Below are positions 7,649 through 16,876 of a DNA stretch of 64,000 bases, piece by piece. Below the pieces are notes generated by a model that was not told the origin of the DNA, did no database searches, and saw nothing but the letters and a program-made list of their open reading frames with translations. Source of the DNA: Erythrobacter sp. (GTDB taxonomy: Bacteria; Pseudomonadota; Alphaproteobacteria; Sphingomonadales; Sphingomonadaceae). Positions within the stretch are counted from its first letter, which is position 1, and every line of letters begins with the position of its first letter. A program made the translations under genes and the position numbers. The DNA lies in the NCBI GenBank assembly GCA_025698865.1, contig JAILWQ010000003.1:310001-374000 (forward strand). The letters are read 5' to 3'.

Positions 7649-9481
7649 TCAGGCGCGCGCGACCGCCTCTGCCGCGATCATCCGCGCTTCCGCCTGCATG
7701 CCCGTGGCCGACAGTGCGCGGACGATGTGATAGAGATGCAGCGCCGTCATCCGGTCCCAGGAATTGCCCTGCATTCCCAGCCCGGCGAGCAGCGCGACCA
7801 GCGTGGGATTGCCGGCCTGCGCAGCGGCATCGATTGCCCGCGTCCAGCGGGTCTGGCGCGTCAGATCGATCCCCAGATCCTCCGCATAATCGCCGCCGTC
7901 GATCCGGTCGAGCCCGGCCAGCCCCGCGACCAACATCCGCGATTTGGCGCGGCTCTCGGCGTCGATAAAGGTCGAGACGTCACCTCCGCCGACAGAACCG
8001 CCCTCGCCCGGCTGCGCGAAGGCGAGCAGCGCCCAGCCGAGGCTGCCATCCTCGACCACGTCGCGCCAGCGCAGCGCGTCGCGTTCGAGCCCGGCGGTCA
8101 GCATCGAGGCGATCAGCGCGCCGGAATCGCTCTGGAACGCCTCGCTCGGCTGGAGCCGCGCGGCGGCATAGGCGGTGAGCACCTGGCGACCGTAATCGGC
8201 GTCTCCGCCCCAGATCGCACGAATGGCGTCTAGCCGGGAGGAAGCGTTGTTCGCGACATAGGCTTCGCGCAGGCGCACGGCCGTGGTTCCGGCGTCGCCC
8301 TCCTGCCCGTCCTCCGCGTAAATCTGCGAGTAGAGATCGACCATCGCCCGGCTCGACAGGATGCCTTCGGACGCGGCGAGATCGGCTCCGGCGACCCGTT
8401 GCGGCCCGGTGAGCGCAGGGATGAGCGCGGCCGATCGCCGGTAGTACGGGCCAGCCGATCCCATAAGATTTTCGGGCACCTCCTCGCCGAGCGCGGTGGC
8501 GAGAGCGAAGCGCCACGGCGTCAGCTCCTCGACATTGTCCCACTCGATCGTGACCGCGCGCCGCCCCTGCCCCGCCGCGCCGGCGTAACGCTGGGCGAGC
8601 AGAGCGTCGATCCGGTCGACGGCGCCCGAACTGAGCGCCCGGCGAAGATCGTTCTGCGCGCGCGTGCCGTCGCCCGCATAGGCGTTGCAGATTGCCGCGA
8701 GCATCCGCCAGCGGCCATCGTCGCGGCTTTCGGAAAGCCGGACGGCGGGACAGGCCCCGACGATATCCGCCGTGCCGAGATAGGCGGCGATCGCGGCGTC
8801 GGTCAGCGCATCGGAATAGTCCTGCGTATCGACATCCTGCACCAGCGCACGCGACACGGCGAATTCACCCATCGCGTTGAGCGCACGGGCGCGCAGGGCG
8901 GCGAAATAGACCGGGTCCATCCCCTCGGGTGCAGCCAGACGGCTGGCGAGCGCGCGCCGCAGGAGAATGTGCCCCCAGCGCGAGACCACCGGGCCGTTCA
9001 TGCCCGCAAGCGCCGCCCGCACCAGCCGCGCAGGCTGGCGGGCAAGCGAACCGGCAGGCATCCCGCCCTCTGAAGAGGCGATCAGGCCGACCCGCTCGGT
9101 GGAGCGGCGCGCAGCGGGCGGAATGTCGAACCGCGGGCGCAGGCCGAGCCGCTCGTCGAGCTCGTCGGTGGAGAGCGATTCGAGCTCTTCCAGCGTCGGC
9201 AGATTGGCAAGATCGTCGCTCCCGGCAGAAGCGGAAGCCGTCGGAGCGGGCAGCGGCTGAACAACGGCGCCACCGGTGCTCGGCGGCGCAGCGGGCCGTG
9301 CGGGCGTGGCGGTCGGGCCGGGTTGCGGCGCGCGGGACGGCGTCGGGCTCGGCGTGGGTGTCGGGTTCGGAGGGGGTTGGCTGAAACCGGGCGGCAGCAG
9401 GTCGGTCGGACGCTGCTGCGCCAGAGCCAAGGTCGATCCCAGCGCGAGCACGGCCGCACCGCTCAACATGATCGCGCGCAT
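7649..9481 (-). CDS. Exported helical-repeat protein of unknown function
   Basis: 610 residues. A signal peptide (MRAIMLSGAAVLALGSTLALAQ) is followed by a Pro/Thr/Ser-rich linker (~25-75) and a long, mostly alpha-helical Ala/Leu/Arg-rich domain resembling a solenoid, with no catalytic motif that I recognise. It is predicted to be periplasmic. The ATG shares one base with the stop of the upstream small membrane protein (TGATG), and xerD starts 2 nt downstream, so all are likely one transcript. The role is unknown. The proline-rich linker suggests a domain held away from a membrane or partner. Confidence 0.75.
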   Translation of the reverse strand: MRAIMLSGAAVLALGSTLALAQQRPTDLLPPGFSQPPPNPTPTPSPTPSRAPQPGPTATPARPAAPPSTGGAVVQPLPAPTASASAGSDDLANLPTLEELESLSTDELDERLGLRPRFDIPPAARRSTERVGLIASSEGGMPAGSLARQPARLVRAALAGMNGPVVSRWGHILLRRALASRLAAPEGMDPVYFAALRARALNAMGEFAVSRALVQDVDTQDYSDALTDAAIAAYLGTADIVGACPAVRLSESRDDGRWRMLAAICNAYAGDGTRAQNDLRRALSSGAVDRIDALLAQRYAGAAGQGRRAVTIEWDNVEELTPWRFALATALGEEVPENLMGSAGPYYRRSAALIPALTGPQRVAGADLAASEGILSSRAMVDLYSQIYAEDGQEGDAGTTAVRLREAYVANNASSRLDAIRAIWGGDADYGRQVLTAYAAARLQPSEAFQSDSGALIASMLTAGLERDALRWRDVVEDGSLGWALLAFAQPGEGGSVGGGDVSTFIDAESRAKSRMLVAGLAGLDRIDGGDYAEDLGIDLTRQTRWTRAIDAAAQAGNPTLVALLAGLGMQGNSWDRMTALHLYHIVRALSATGMQAEARMIAAEAVARA

Positions 9482-9699
9482 CAGCGGGTTCCTTCCGGTG
9501 CAGGTGCGGACGCGGGCGCAGTCGTGCTTGCAGTGTTCGCGGCAGCCGGCAGGGCGACCTCCTGCTCGATCGGATGCAGCGCTTCCTCCCCGCCATCGAA
9601 CCAGGCGAGGAACAGGATCGCGAGAAGAACCATCGCCAGCGTTATCACGACCCGCCTGCCACGTATCACCCTGTCGATTGCCTGCATCCGGTTTGCCAT
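9481..9699 (-). CDS. Small single-pass membrane protein of unknown function
   Basis: 72 residues: a basic N-terminus (MQAIDRVIRGRR), one transmembrane helix (~18-34, VVITLAMVLLAILFLAW) and an Ala/Pro/Thr-rich tail. It is the first gene of the minus-strand operon with the exported repeat protein, xerD and accA, and is coupled to the next gene by a TGATG overlap. The divergent aroK start is only 39 bp away, so a shared promoter region is compact. The coupling suggests it may function with the exported repeat protein. No family recognised. Confidence 0.6.
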   Translation of the reverse strand: MANRMQAIDRVIRGRRVVITLAMVLLAILFLAWFDGGEEALHPIEQEVALPAAANTASTTAPASAPAPEGTR

Positions 9700-9738
9700 G
9701 CTTGCCTGCCCGTTAGCCCATCTCTACGCCCTGCGGCA

Positions 9739-10311
9739 ATGACCCAAGCGCGCAGCCTTCCCAGCAATCCTCCCGACATCGCCGGGATCGCCGCACGGCT
9801 GGACCGCCCGATCGTGCTGGTGGGGCTGATGGGGACGGGCAAATCGACCGTTGGACGACGGCTTGCCACCCTGCTCGGCACCGGCTTCGTCGACGCCGAC
9901 GAGGAGATAGAGCGCGCCGCCGCCCGCTCCGTCTCGGAAATCTTCGCCCAGTTCGGCGAGCCCCACTTCCGCGATGGCGAGCGCCGCGTGATCGCGCGGC
10001 TGATCGGAGAGCGGCACGGCGTCATCGCGACCGGCGGCGGCGCCTTCGTCGATCCCGGCACGCGCGCGCTGGTCCTCGAACAGGCCGTCGCCGTGTGGCT
10101 CGATTGCGACGTTGAGACCTTGGTCGAGCGCACCGCGAGGCGCAATTCGCGGCCCCTGCTTCGCGGCGGAGATCCGCACGAAATACTCGCCGCTCTCCAT
10201 GCCGAACGCGCGCCCCTCTATGCCGAGGCGCATTGCCGGGTTGTCACCGACGATGCGCCGCACCATGCCACGGCGCTGCGAATTATTGAGGCGCTTCGAA
10301 CATGTCTGTGA
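9739..10311 (+). CDS. aroK: Shikimate kinase
   Basis: 190 residues. The Walker A P-loop GLMGTGKST is at residues 29-37. Shikimate-binding residues are in FVDADEEIE and in GEPHFRDGERRV, and the ATP lid is around TARRNSRPLL. It phosphorylates shikimate to shikimate-3-phosphate in chorismate and aromatic amino acid synthesis. The ATG at 9739 leaves ~25 residues before the P-loop; no strong Shine-Dalgarno is visible. It overlaps aroB by 10 nt, the common aroKB operon. Confidence 0.96.
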   Translation: MTQARSLPSNPPDIAGIAARLDRPIVLVGLMGTGKSTVGRRLATLLGTGFVDADEEIERAAARSVSEIFAQFGEPHFRDGERRVIARLIGERHGVIATGGGAFVDPGTRALVLEQAVAVWLDCDVETLVERTARRNSRPLLRGGDPHEILAALHAERAPLYAEAHCRVVTDDAPHHATALRIIEALRTCL

Positions 10312-11411
10312 TCCCGGTCGAACTCGGCGGCAGAAGCTACGATGTCCATGTCGGGCGCGGTCTCCTCGAAAAGCTGGCGAGCTTCGGCTCGGGCCTGCCG
10401 ACGAACCGCGCCGTGCCGCTGGTGGCCGATGCGAACGCTCTTGCTCATCACGGCACTCGCCTGATCGCGGGGCTGGAGGATGCCGGCCACCCGGTCGCCA
10501 TCCACGAGGTTTCGGGGGGAGAGGCGGCGAAGAGCTGGTCCGAGCTCGAGAGGCTGACCGACTGGCTGCTGGCGCAAGGTGTGGAGCGCGGGGACCGTGT
10601 GCTGGCACTAGGCGGCGGCGTGGTCGGCGATCTGACCGGCTTTGCCTGCGCGATCCTGAAACGCGGCACCGGGTTCATCCAGCTTCCCACCACGCTGCTC
10701 GCACAGGTCGACAGTTCGGTCGGCGGCAAGACCGCGATCAACACTTCGGCGGGCAAGAACCTCGTTGGGGCGTTCCATCAGCCCTCCCTTGTTCTGGCCG
10801 ATCTCGGCTCGCTCGCCACGCTCCCGCCGCGCGAGATGCGGGCCGGCTATGCCGAGGTGCTGAAATACGGTGTGCTGGGCGATCCGGCGTTCTTCGACTG
10901 GCTGTCGGACAACGGCGGGGCCGTGCTGTCCCTCGATCCGGAGCCGCTCGAACATGCGGTCGCGACCAGCATCGCCGCCAAGGCCCGCATCGTCGCAGAA
11001 GACGAGCGCGAGACCAGCGGGCGGCGCGCGCTCCTCAATCTCGGCCACACTTTCGGCCACGCGCTGGAAGCGGCGACGGGGTTTTCGGACCGCCTGCTGC
11101 ACGGGGAAGCAGTGGCGCTGGGCATGGTGCTGGCGGCCCGCTACTCGGCCCGGCGCGACGATCTCTCGCTCGACGATGCGGAACGGGTGACACGCGCCGT
11201 CGCTCTGGCCGGCCTGCCGACGGAGATTGCCGCGCTCGATCTCGATTGCGACGGCAGCGCGCTGACCGCGCACATGCTGCACGACAAGAAGATGGAGGGC
11301 GGCACACTGCCCTTCATCCTCTTGCGGAGTATCGGTGGGGCATATCTGGCGCGGGATGTCGATCTCGCCGATGTGGCGCAGTTCCTCGACGGGCAGTTGC
11401 AGGCGCACTAG
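10302..11411 (+). CDS. aroB: 3-dehydroquinate synthase
   Basis: 369 residues. The NAD-binding region has LALGGGVVGDLTGFAC, then LPTTLLAQVDSSVGGKTAIN and the metal/substrate site LLNLGHTFGHALE with HGEAVALGM. It converts DAHP to 3-dehydroquinate in the shikimate pathway using NAD and a divalent metal. The ATG overlaps the end of aroK, so translation is coupled. The length is typical and all key motifs are intact. It is convergent with the CsaA-like gene, with a gap of 28 bp. Confidence 0.97.
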   Translation: MSVIPVELGGRSYDVHVGRGLLEKLASFGSGLPTNRAVPLVADANALAHHGTRLIAGLEDAGHPVAIHEVSGGEAAKSWSELERLTDWLLAQGVERGDRVLALGGGVVGDLTGFACAILKRGTGFIQLPTTLLAQVDSSVGGKTAINTSAGKNLVGAFHQPSLVLADLGSLATLPPREMRAGYAEVLKYGVLGDPAFFDWLSDNGGAVLSLDPEPLEHAVATSIAAKARIVAEDERETSGRRALLNLGHTFGHALEAATGFSDRLLHGEAVALGMVLAARYSARRDDLSLDDAERVTRAVALAGLPTEIAALDLDCDGSALTAHMLHDKKMEGGTLPFILLRSIGGAYLARDVDLADVAQFLDGQLQAH

Positions 11412-11439
11412 CTTCGCTCCCGCACTCAGCTTCGCGTTT

Positions 11440-11811
11440 TCAGAATAGGCGGGACCCGTTGGGCACGGTTTGATCGGGCGCGAACAGCACGACTTCGCCC
11501 GCCGCGTCGGCAAAGCCCAGCGTAAGGACTTCGGACATGGCCGGCCCGATCTGGCGCGGCGGGAAATTGACCACCGCCGCGATCTGACGTCCCACGAGGT
11601 CTTCCGGAGCATAGTTGGCGGCGATCTGCGCGCAGCTCTTCTTCTCGCCTATCGTCGGCCCGAAATCGATCCGCAAGCGGTAGCTCGGCTTGCGCGCCTC
11701 GGGAAATTCCTCGGCCGAGACGATCGTGCCGATGCGGATATCGCTTTTCAGGAAAGTGGCGAAATCGATCTCGTCCGAGGCCGGTGAATCGGGCGAGTGA
11801 TGCAGATGCAT
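11440..11811 (-). CDS. csaA: CsaA-like tRNA-binding domain protein
   Basis: 123 residues forming one EMAP-II/Trbp111-type OB-fold domain (FLKSDIRIGTIVSAEEFPEA, then VNFPPRQIGPAMSEVLTLGF). CsaA proteins bind tRNA as dimers and have been described as chaperones linked to protein export. The role here is inferred from the family. The ATG shares one base with the stop of the upstream SUOX-like gene (TGATG), placing it last in the minus-strand propionate array. Confidence 0.85.
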   Translation of the reverse strand: MHLHHSPDSPASDEIDFATFLKSDIRIGTIVSAEEFPEARKPSYRLRIDFGPTIGEKKSCAQIAANYAPEDLVGRQIAAVVNFPPRQIGPAMSEVLTLGFADAAGEVVLFAPDQTVPNGSRLF

Positions 11812-12314
11812 CAGTCGGCTTCCGGCAGCACCGGCACGATGCGCACGACCTGCCGAACCGCTCGCGCCGGGCGGTCGTCACCCGCGATGACGAGGCGAAC
11901 CGGACCGGTTTCCGCGTCGAGTGCCACGCCATCGCACTGCGTCGCAAGTATCGCGCGCGCTTTGCCGAGCAGCGGGTCGATCTCGCCCAGGCTCAACAGG
12001 ACGCGATACCCGTCTTCCGCTTCGACCATGATCCCCTGCGCCAGCGCCGCGCCGCGCAGCGACGTGCCCTGCGGATACCCGCCTGCTTCCAGCAAGGTCA
12101 CCAAAGCCGGCCCCTCGCAGCTGCGGGCCGTGCCGTGATCGTCGAATGCGATCACCTCCCGCGGCAGACCGGCAAGCGCATCCGGCGTGATGGCGATCGG
12201 CGCTAGCGCGGGAATCTCGGCGGACGAAGCGTGCCCGGGATGGGCCAAGACCGGACCCGGAAGGGCAAACAGCCCGGCGGCCAGCAGGAAATAACAGGGC
12301 TTCATCGCACGCAT
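11811..12314 (-). CDS. Small exported protein resembling a molybdopterin-oxidoreductase (SUOX-fold) domain
   Basis: 167 residues. The signal peptide is MKPCYFLLAAGLFALPGPVLA (second ATG, 12305); the first ATG at 12314 is also possible. The mature part (EVIAFDDHGTARSCEGPALVTLLEAGGYPQG, read in parts) resembles the small periplasmic sulfite-oxidase-fold proteins related to PF00174. Only one Cys lies in the position of a cofactor ligand, so cofactor binding is unproven. It lies 1 nt after pccA and overlaps csaA by 1 nt. Function unknown. Confidence 0.6.
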   Translation of the reverse strand: MRAMKPCYFLLAAGLFALPGPVLAHPGHASSAEIPALAPIAITPDALAGLPREVIAFDDHGTARSCEGPALVTLLEAGGYPQGTSLRGAALAQGIMVEAEDGYRVLLSLGEIDPLLGKARAILATQCDGVALDAETGPVRLVIAGDDRPARAVRQVVRIVPVLPEAD

Positions 12315-12315
12315 C

Positions 12316-14382
12316 CTATTCCAGTTCGAGGATCACCTCTTCCACGGCGAGGCTGTCGCCTTCGCCCGCATTGATCTTGCCGACCGTCGCTTCCTTCTCG
12401 GCGCGCAGGATGTTTTCCATCTTCATCGCCTCGACCGTGGCGAGCGGCTGGCCCGGCTGGACCGCATCGCCTTCCGCCACGTGCAGCTTCACCAGCAGGC
12501 CGGGCATCGGGCAGATCAGGAGCTTGGAAAGATCCGGCGGCTCCTTCTCGATCATGTGGCTAGCAAGATCGGCGATCCGGCTCTGGAGGATGCGCAGGGT
12601 ATGGGTGCCGCCATGGGTCGTCACGGCATAGCCGGTGCGGGTCGGAGCGAGTTTGAGGCCGTAGGTCGCGACCGGCTCGGCATGCTCACCGGCACCCGTC
12701 TCGAACAGGTCGACCTCGACGAAGCGCTCACCCGGCGTGTAGCTCAGCGCAAGCGTCACCGGTTCGCCGTCGACCGCGACCGAATCCTCCTCCAGCCGCA
12801 CCTGATGCGTGGTCGAGTTTTCCTCGCGCGCGCCGATGCGGATGGTCCAGTCGCCCGGTGCGTAGAATTCCTCGTGCAGTTTCTGGTCGATCCGCCGCGC
12901 GCGGTCGGCATCGGCGGTCGCGATCACGCCGCCGACCGCCGCCAGAACGCGCGAGAGGCGATCGTCGAGCGGCGCGCCGGTGAAGCCGTCAGGGTATTCC
13001 TCGGCGATGAAGCCGGTGGTCAGCTCGCCGGAGCGGAAACGCGGATGCTGCATGATCGCGCTGAGGAAATCGACATTGTGGCCCAGCCCCTCGAGCCGGA
13101 ACGCGTCGAGCGCCTGCACCTGAAGATCGGCTGCCTCGTCCCGGGTCTCGCCCCAGGTGATGAGCTTGGCGATCATCGGATCGTAATGGATGGAAACTTC
13201 GCCGCCCTCGAACACGCCGTCGTCGACCCGGATGCCGCCGACGCCCCGGCGGCCGTTCTCGCTGCCGTCGTCGGTCCAGGGTTCGACCGGTGGATCGTAT
13301 TCGACCAGCCGCCCGATGCTGGGGAGGAATCCGCGATAGGGATCCTCGGCATAGACGCGGTTCTCGATGGCCCAGCCGTCGATCTTCACGTCGTCCTGCG
13401 TCATGTCGAGCGTCTCGCCCGCGGCGACACGGATCATCTGCTCGACCAGATCGATGCCGGTGATTGCCTCCGTCACCGGGTGCTCGACCTGGAGGCGGGT
13501 GTTCATTTCGAGGAAGTAGAAGCTCTCGCCGGTCTTGTCGGCGCCGCTGACGATCAGTTCGACCGTGCCGGCGCTGTGATAATCGACCGCGCGGGCCAGC
13601 GCGACGCACTGTTCGCCCATCGCCTTGCGCATGGCGGGGGTGACGAAGGGCGACGGCGCTTCCTCGACCACCTTCTGGTGGCGGCGCTGGATCGAGCACT
13701 CGCGCTCGTTGAGATAGAGAATGGTCCCGTGCTTGTCGCCGAGTATCTGGATTTCGATATGGCGAGGGTCCTCGATGAACTTCTCGATGAAGACCCGGTC
13801 GTCGCCGAAGCTGTTCAGGCCCTCGCGCTTGACGCTTTCGAAGCCCTCGCGGACGTCCTTCTCGCTATAGGCAAGGCGCATGCCCTTACCGCCGCCGCCC
13901 GCGCTGGCCTTCATCATCACCGGGTAGGTGATGTCGTTGGCGATGCGCACCGCGTGTTCCGTATCCTCGATTTCGCCGACGAAACCGGGGACGACGTTGA
14001 CGCCCGCTTCCATCGCCAGCTTCTTGCTTTCGATTTTGTCGCCCATCGCCGCGATCGCCCCGGCCGGCGGCCCGATGAAGGCGATTCCCGCATCCTCCAG
14101 CGCCTCGACGAAGCTCGCCCGTTCGGAAAGGAAGCCATACCCCGGATGGACCGCCTCGGCCCCCGTCTCCTTGCACGCGGCGATGATCTTGTCGGCAACC
14201 AGATAGCTTTCCGCCGCGGGGGCCGCGCCGATATTCACCGCCTCGTCTGCCATCCGCACGAAAGGCGCGCGGGCATCGGCATCGGAATAGACCGCGACGG
14301 TGGCGATACCCATGCGCCGGGCGGTGGTGATCACGCGGCAGGCAATTTCGCCGCGATTGGCGATGAGGATCTTTGTGAACAT
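12316..14382 (-). CDS. pccA: Propionyl-CoA/acetyl-CoA carboxylase biotin subunit (alpha)
   Basis: 688 residues. The biotin carboxylase domain starts at the N-terminus (FTKILIANRGEIACRV) with the ATP-grasp loop KASAGGGGKGMR and HIEIQILGDKHG. A bridging region follows, and the C-terminal biotinyl domain has VEAMKMEN, whose Lys is biotinylated. With the beta subunit (20283-21815) it carboxylates propionyl-CoA to (S)-methylmalonyl-CoA. The ATG at 14382 starts the conserved sequence and shares one base with the stop of the LprI-like gene (TGATG). Biotin synthase lies in the same array, matching the cofactor need. Confidence 0.95.
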   Translation of the reverse strand: MFTKILIANRGEIACRVITTARRMGIATVAVYSDADARAPFVRMADEAVNIGAAPAAESYLVADKIIAACKETGAEAVHPGYGFLSERASFVEALEDAGIAFIGPPAGAIAAMGDKIESKKLAMEAGVNVVPGFVGEIEDTEHAVRIANDITYPVMMKASAGGGGKGMRLAYSEKDVREGFESVKREGLNSFGDDRVFIEKFIEDPRHIEIQILGDKHGTILYLNERECSIQRRHQKVVEEAPSPFVTPAMRKAMGEQCVALARAVDYHSAGTVELIVSGADKTGESFYFLEMNTRLQVEHPVTEAITGIDLVEQMIRVAAGETLDMTQDDVKIDGWAIENRVYAEDPYRGFLPSIGRLVEYDPPVEPWTDDGSENGRRGVGGIRVDDGVFEGGEVSIHYDPMIAKLITWGETRDEAADLQVQALDAFRLEGLGHNVDFLSAIMQHPRFRSGELTTGFIAEEYPDGFTGAPLDDRLSRVLAAVGGVIATADADRARRIDQKLHEEFYAPGDWTIRIGAREENSTTHQVRLEEDSVAVDGEPVTLALSYTPGERFVEVDLFETGAGEHAEPVATYGLKLAPTRTGYAVTTHGGTHTLRILQSRIADLASHMIEKEPPDLSKLLICPMPGLLVKLHVAEGDAVQPGQPLATVEAMKMENILRAEKEATVGKINAGEGDSLAVEEVILELE

Positions 14383-14777
14383 CAGTTTTCCCAGATGAGA
14401 TTCTTCAGCTGCGCCGTACGGGCGCGGGTCAGTTTGGCAAGGCAGGTCGCCTGCTGGAGCGGCTGCATGGTCCCGCCGGCAAAGCGACCGCCCTCGAGCA
14501 CGCACTGGCGATCGCGAAAGGTGAGCCAGGCGCGCTGCGACCCTCGAAGCGCTGCGACATAGCCGAAACCACCGCCGCGCGACGTGTCCGCATCGTCACG
14601 CTTCTGCATCGAGGCCAGCGTCCGCTTCCACTGGACGTTCATGGTCTCGTCGGCCGTCTCGTAGTCGCGCGCGGCGCAGATGTTCATGTCCGTCTGCGTG
14701 GTGGGTTCCGTACAGTCGACGGCGCGCTGCGGAGCCTGCGCGGCAGCCTGCATCAACAGCAATGCGGTGAGGATCAT
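14382..14777 (-). CDS. LprI-family (DUF1311) exported protein
   Basis: 131 residues. A short signal-like N-terminus (MILTALLLMQAAAQA) precedes a domain with paired Cys residues: CTEPTTQTDMNICAARDYE, then DRQCVLEGG and QQATCLAKLT. This four-Cys pattern matches the LprI/DUF1311 family, some members of which inhibit lysozyme. The role here is unproven. The start overlaps the DUF3445 stop by 4 nt (ATGA) and the stop shares a base with pccA, so it is translated as part of the array. Confidence 0.78.
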   Translation of the reverse strand: MILTALLLMQAAAQAPQRAVDCTEPTTQTDMNICAARDYETADETMNVQWKRTLASMQKRDDADTSRGGGFGYVAALRGSQRAWLTFRDRQCVLEGGRFAGGTMQPLQQATCLAKLTRARTAQLKNLIWEN

Positions 14778-15576
14778 GTTTCGTTTCCCTGTGCGACGGC
14801 CCCCGCATAGCCGATAAGCGCGTCAGCGTAAGCCCCCGCGCCGCGCCGATCGCCCTCGCCCTCTATCAGTGATGCAACGGCCCCGGCGAGGCGCCGGACA
14901 TTCCCGGACGACAACGCGCCGAGCGCAGAGACATACACGCCGATGGTGAAAAGGATCGCGCGCGATTGCGGGAGACGGCGCAGCGTCTGGCGCTCGGACC
15001 GGACGAACAGCATCTCGCCCGCGTTCTCGGCCGTCACGTGCGCGAAGGCCCTTTCGGGTGGCTCCGCAACCCATCGCATCGCATCGCATCGGTGGGGGCG
15101 ATAAACCAGTTGCACCGCCCGAAGATGGGCCCCGGTTCGAGCCGGGCCATGAAATGATCGACCCCGCTCGCCAACTGCTCGCGATATCCCTGGATCGGAG
15201 CATGAAGGGCGGTGAGCGAAAGACCGAGCTTTTCCGCAGGCGCCCAGTCCGAAGGCCAGCCGACCGCCGCGCCGACGAGGCGATACTGGTCCGCGCCGGG
15301 AGCCAGCGTCAGGAGACACATGTCCTCGTGATGCGCGCAGGCCACTTCGCGCAAGCTGCCCGCCACGCCGAGCATCCGGGCGAGCTCGGAGGCAGGCGCC
15401 TCGCTTTCGGGCAGCAGTTGCACGCCTTCGGGAAAAGCTTCGAATGCGGCCGCCCGCGCCGCGATGTCCGGTTCGGGCTGCAGCCACTCGTTCTCGCCGA
15501 GCCGCTGCAAGCCCATCTTCAACACGCCCCCGCCTCGCGCACGGGGCAAGAGGTCCTCGACCGAAAAGCCGAGCAC
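14774..15576 (-). pseudogene. DUF3445 (heme-dependent oxidative N-demethylase family), frameshifted at a 5-bp repeat
   Basis: The first ~167 codons (MLGFSVEDLLPRARGGG to NWFIAPTDAM) and the last ~98 codons (WVAEPPERAFAHVTAENAG to the end, including LFVRSERQTLRRLP) form one DUF3445 protein split between two frames. The switch is exactly at four tandem CGATG units (15072-15091 on the plus strand as CATCG). Removing one unit restores a continuous reading APTDAMRWVAEPPE. As written the product stops at 15034 after 180 residues. The family includes heme enzymes acting on N-methyl groups (family knowledge). Both flanks remain intact and the end still overlaps the next gene in an ATGA, so the lesion is recent, reversible or a sequencing error. 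Confidence 0.85.
15072..15091. repeat. (CATCG)4 pentanucleotide tandem repeat inside DUF3445 gene
   Basis: Four perfect copies of CATCG (CGATG on the coding strand) end to end. The copy number sets the reading frame: 3 or 6 copies would give an open gene, 4 gives the frameshift present here. Confidence 0.9.
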
Positions 15577-15608
15577 CTAGAGCCCTCGCCCGGGTCGGCG
15601 GTTGCCGG

Positions 15609-16619
15609 TCACTCGGCCGGCTCGCATGTCCTTTCGGCGCGCATGGGTTCTTCCTGCACCAGCGGGGTCAGGCCCAGCTTGGCGAACAGCGCGCCATCGC
15701 TGTCGTCACCGACATTGGGCGCGGTCAGGAGCTTGTCACCGGTGAAGATCGAATTGGCACCTGCGAGGAAACACAGCGCCTGTGTCGCCTCCGACATCGA
15801 CTCGCGACCGGCGGACAGGCGCACCATGCTCAGCGGCATGCAGATGCGCGCGACCGCCACGGTGCGGACGAACTCGATATCGTCGATCTTGGCGAGCGGC
15901 GTGTCGGCCAGCATGTCGCCCAGCACCGTGCCCTTGACCGGGACCAGCGCATTGACCGGTACGCTTTCGGGATGGCGCTCCAGCGTGGCGAGCGTGTGGA
16001 CGAAGCCGACGCGATCGCCGCGCGTCTCGCCCATTCCGACGATTCCGCCGCTGCACACGTTTATCCCCGCATCGCGCACGTTCTGAAGGGTATCAAGCCG
16101 GTCCTGATAGTTGCGGGTCGAAATCACGCGCTCGTAATATTCCGGGCCGGTGTCGACGTTGTGGTTGTAGTAATCGAGGCCCGCATCCTTGAGCTGGTCG
16201 GCCTGCGCCGGCGTCAGCATCCCCAGCGTCATGCAGGTTTCGAGCCCCATGTCGCGCACGCCCTTCACGATCTCGACGATCGCGGGCATGTCGCGCTCCT
16301 TGGGGTTGCGCCAGGCCGCGCCCATGCAGAAGCGCTGGCTGCCCGCATCCTTGGCCTGCGCCGCGGATTGCAGCACGGCGCGCACGTCCATCAGCTTGGT
16401 CGCCTCGACGCCGGAGTCCGCCTTCACCGACTGCGAGCAATAGCCGCAATCCTCGGGACACCCGCCGGTCTTGATGCTGAGCAAAGTGCAGAGCTGTACC
16501 TGTTCGGGCGGGTGGTTCTCGCGGTGCACGCTCGCCGCGCGGAACAGGAGTTCGGTGAAGGGAAGGTCGAAGAGGTCCGCGATTTCCTCGCGGGTCCAGT
16601 CGGTACGGATTTGGGTCAT
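15609..16619 (-). CDS. bioB: Biotin synthase
   Basis: 336 residues. The radical-SAM cluster motif CxxxCxxC is in [13 protein letters not shown], preceded by [13 protein letters not shown]. Later conserved blocks ([39 protein letters not shown]) carry ligands of the auxiliary 2Fe-2S cluster and substrate site. It inserts sulfur into dethiobiotin. Location among biotin-dependent carboxylase genes suggests supply of cofactor to PccA; no other bio genes are present. The ATG overlaps the upstream DUF2442 stop by 4 nt (ATGA). Confidence 0.97.
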   Translation of the reverse strand: MTQIRTDWTREEIADLFDLPFTELLFRAASVHRENHPPEQVQLCTLLSIKTGGCPEDCGYCSQSVKADSGVEATKLMDVRAVLQSAAQAKDAGSQRFCMGAAWRNPKERDMPAIVEIVKGVRDMGLETCMTLGMLTPAQADQLKDAGLDYYNHNVDTGPEYYERVISTRNYQDRLDTLQNVRDAGINVCSGGIVGMGETRGDRVGFVHTLATLERHPESVPVNALVPVKGTVLGDMLADTPLAKIDDIEFVRTVAVARICMPLSMVRLSAGRESMSEATQALCFLAGANSIFTGDKLLTAPNVGDDSDGALFAKLGLTPLVQEEPMRAERTCEPAE

Positions 16620-16876
16620 GCAGCCCTCGCAGCCGCGGCACCGCGCAGTAGACCTTCGGTGCTCAAATCCTCGTCGATGTCGGGCCAGTGAATGCCGAAG
16701 CCGGCCCCCGCCTTCGTCCAGCCAGCACGTTGCTGTGCCGTCGCGTTCAGCAACCGGGGATACCAGGCAAGCGGCGCCGAAATCGTGCGCCCGTCCATCA
16801 GGTCGACGATCAGGCTCGCCTCGTCGAAGCGGACGTCGAGCACGCGCTCGTCAGTCACCTTAGCCGAAATGTTCAT
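16616..16876 (-). CDS. DUF2442 domain protein
   Basis: 86 residues with the family pattern of two beta-rich strands followed by a signature: [22 protein letters not shown], then [17 protein letters not shown] and [17 protein letters not shown] (read in parts). DUF2442 proteins commonly sit next to DUF4160 proteins, and the pair is suspected to be toxin-antitoxin-like, without settled biochemistry. It overlaps DUF4160 by 17 nt and bioB by 4 nt. An Ala-rich tail (GAAAARAA) follows the domain. Confidence 0.88.
   Translation of the reverse strand: MNISAKVTDERVLDVRFDEASLIVDLMDGRTISAPLAWYPRLLNATAQQRAGWTKAGAGFGIHWPDIDEDLSTEGLLRGAAAARAA

Noticed and set aside
5796-7730. Long plus-strand open frame opposite accA-xerD
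   Set aside because: No domain, and it crosses two well-defined minus-strand genes.
12481-14562. 693-codon plus-strand open frame opposite pccA
   Set aside because: High GC keeps the antisense frame open; pccA on the minus strand has all biotin carboxylase motifs.
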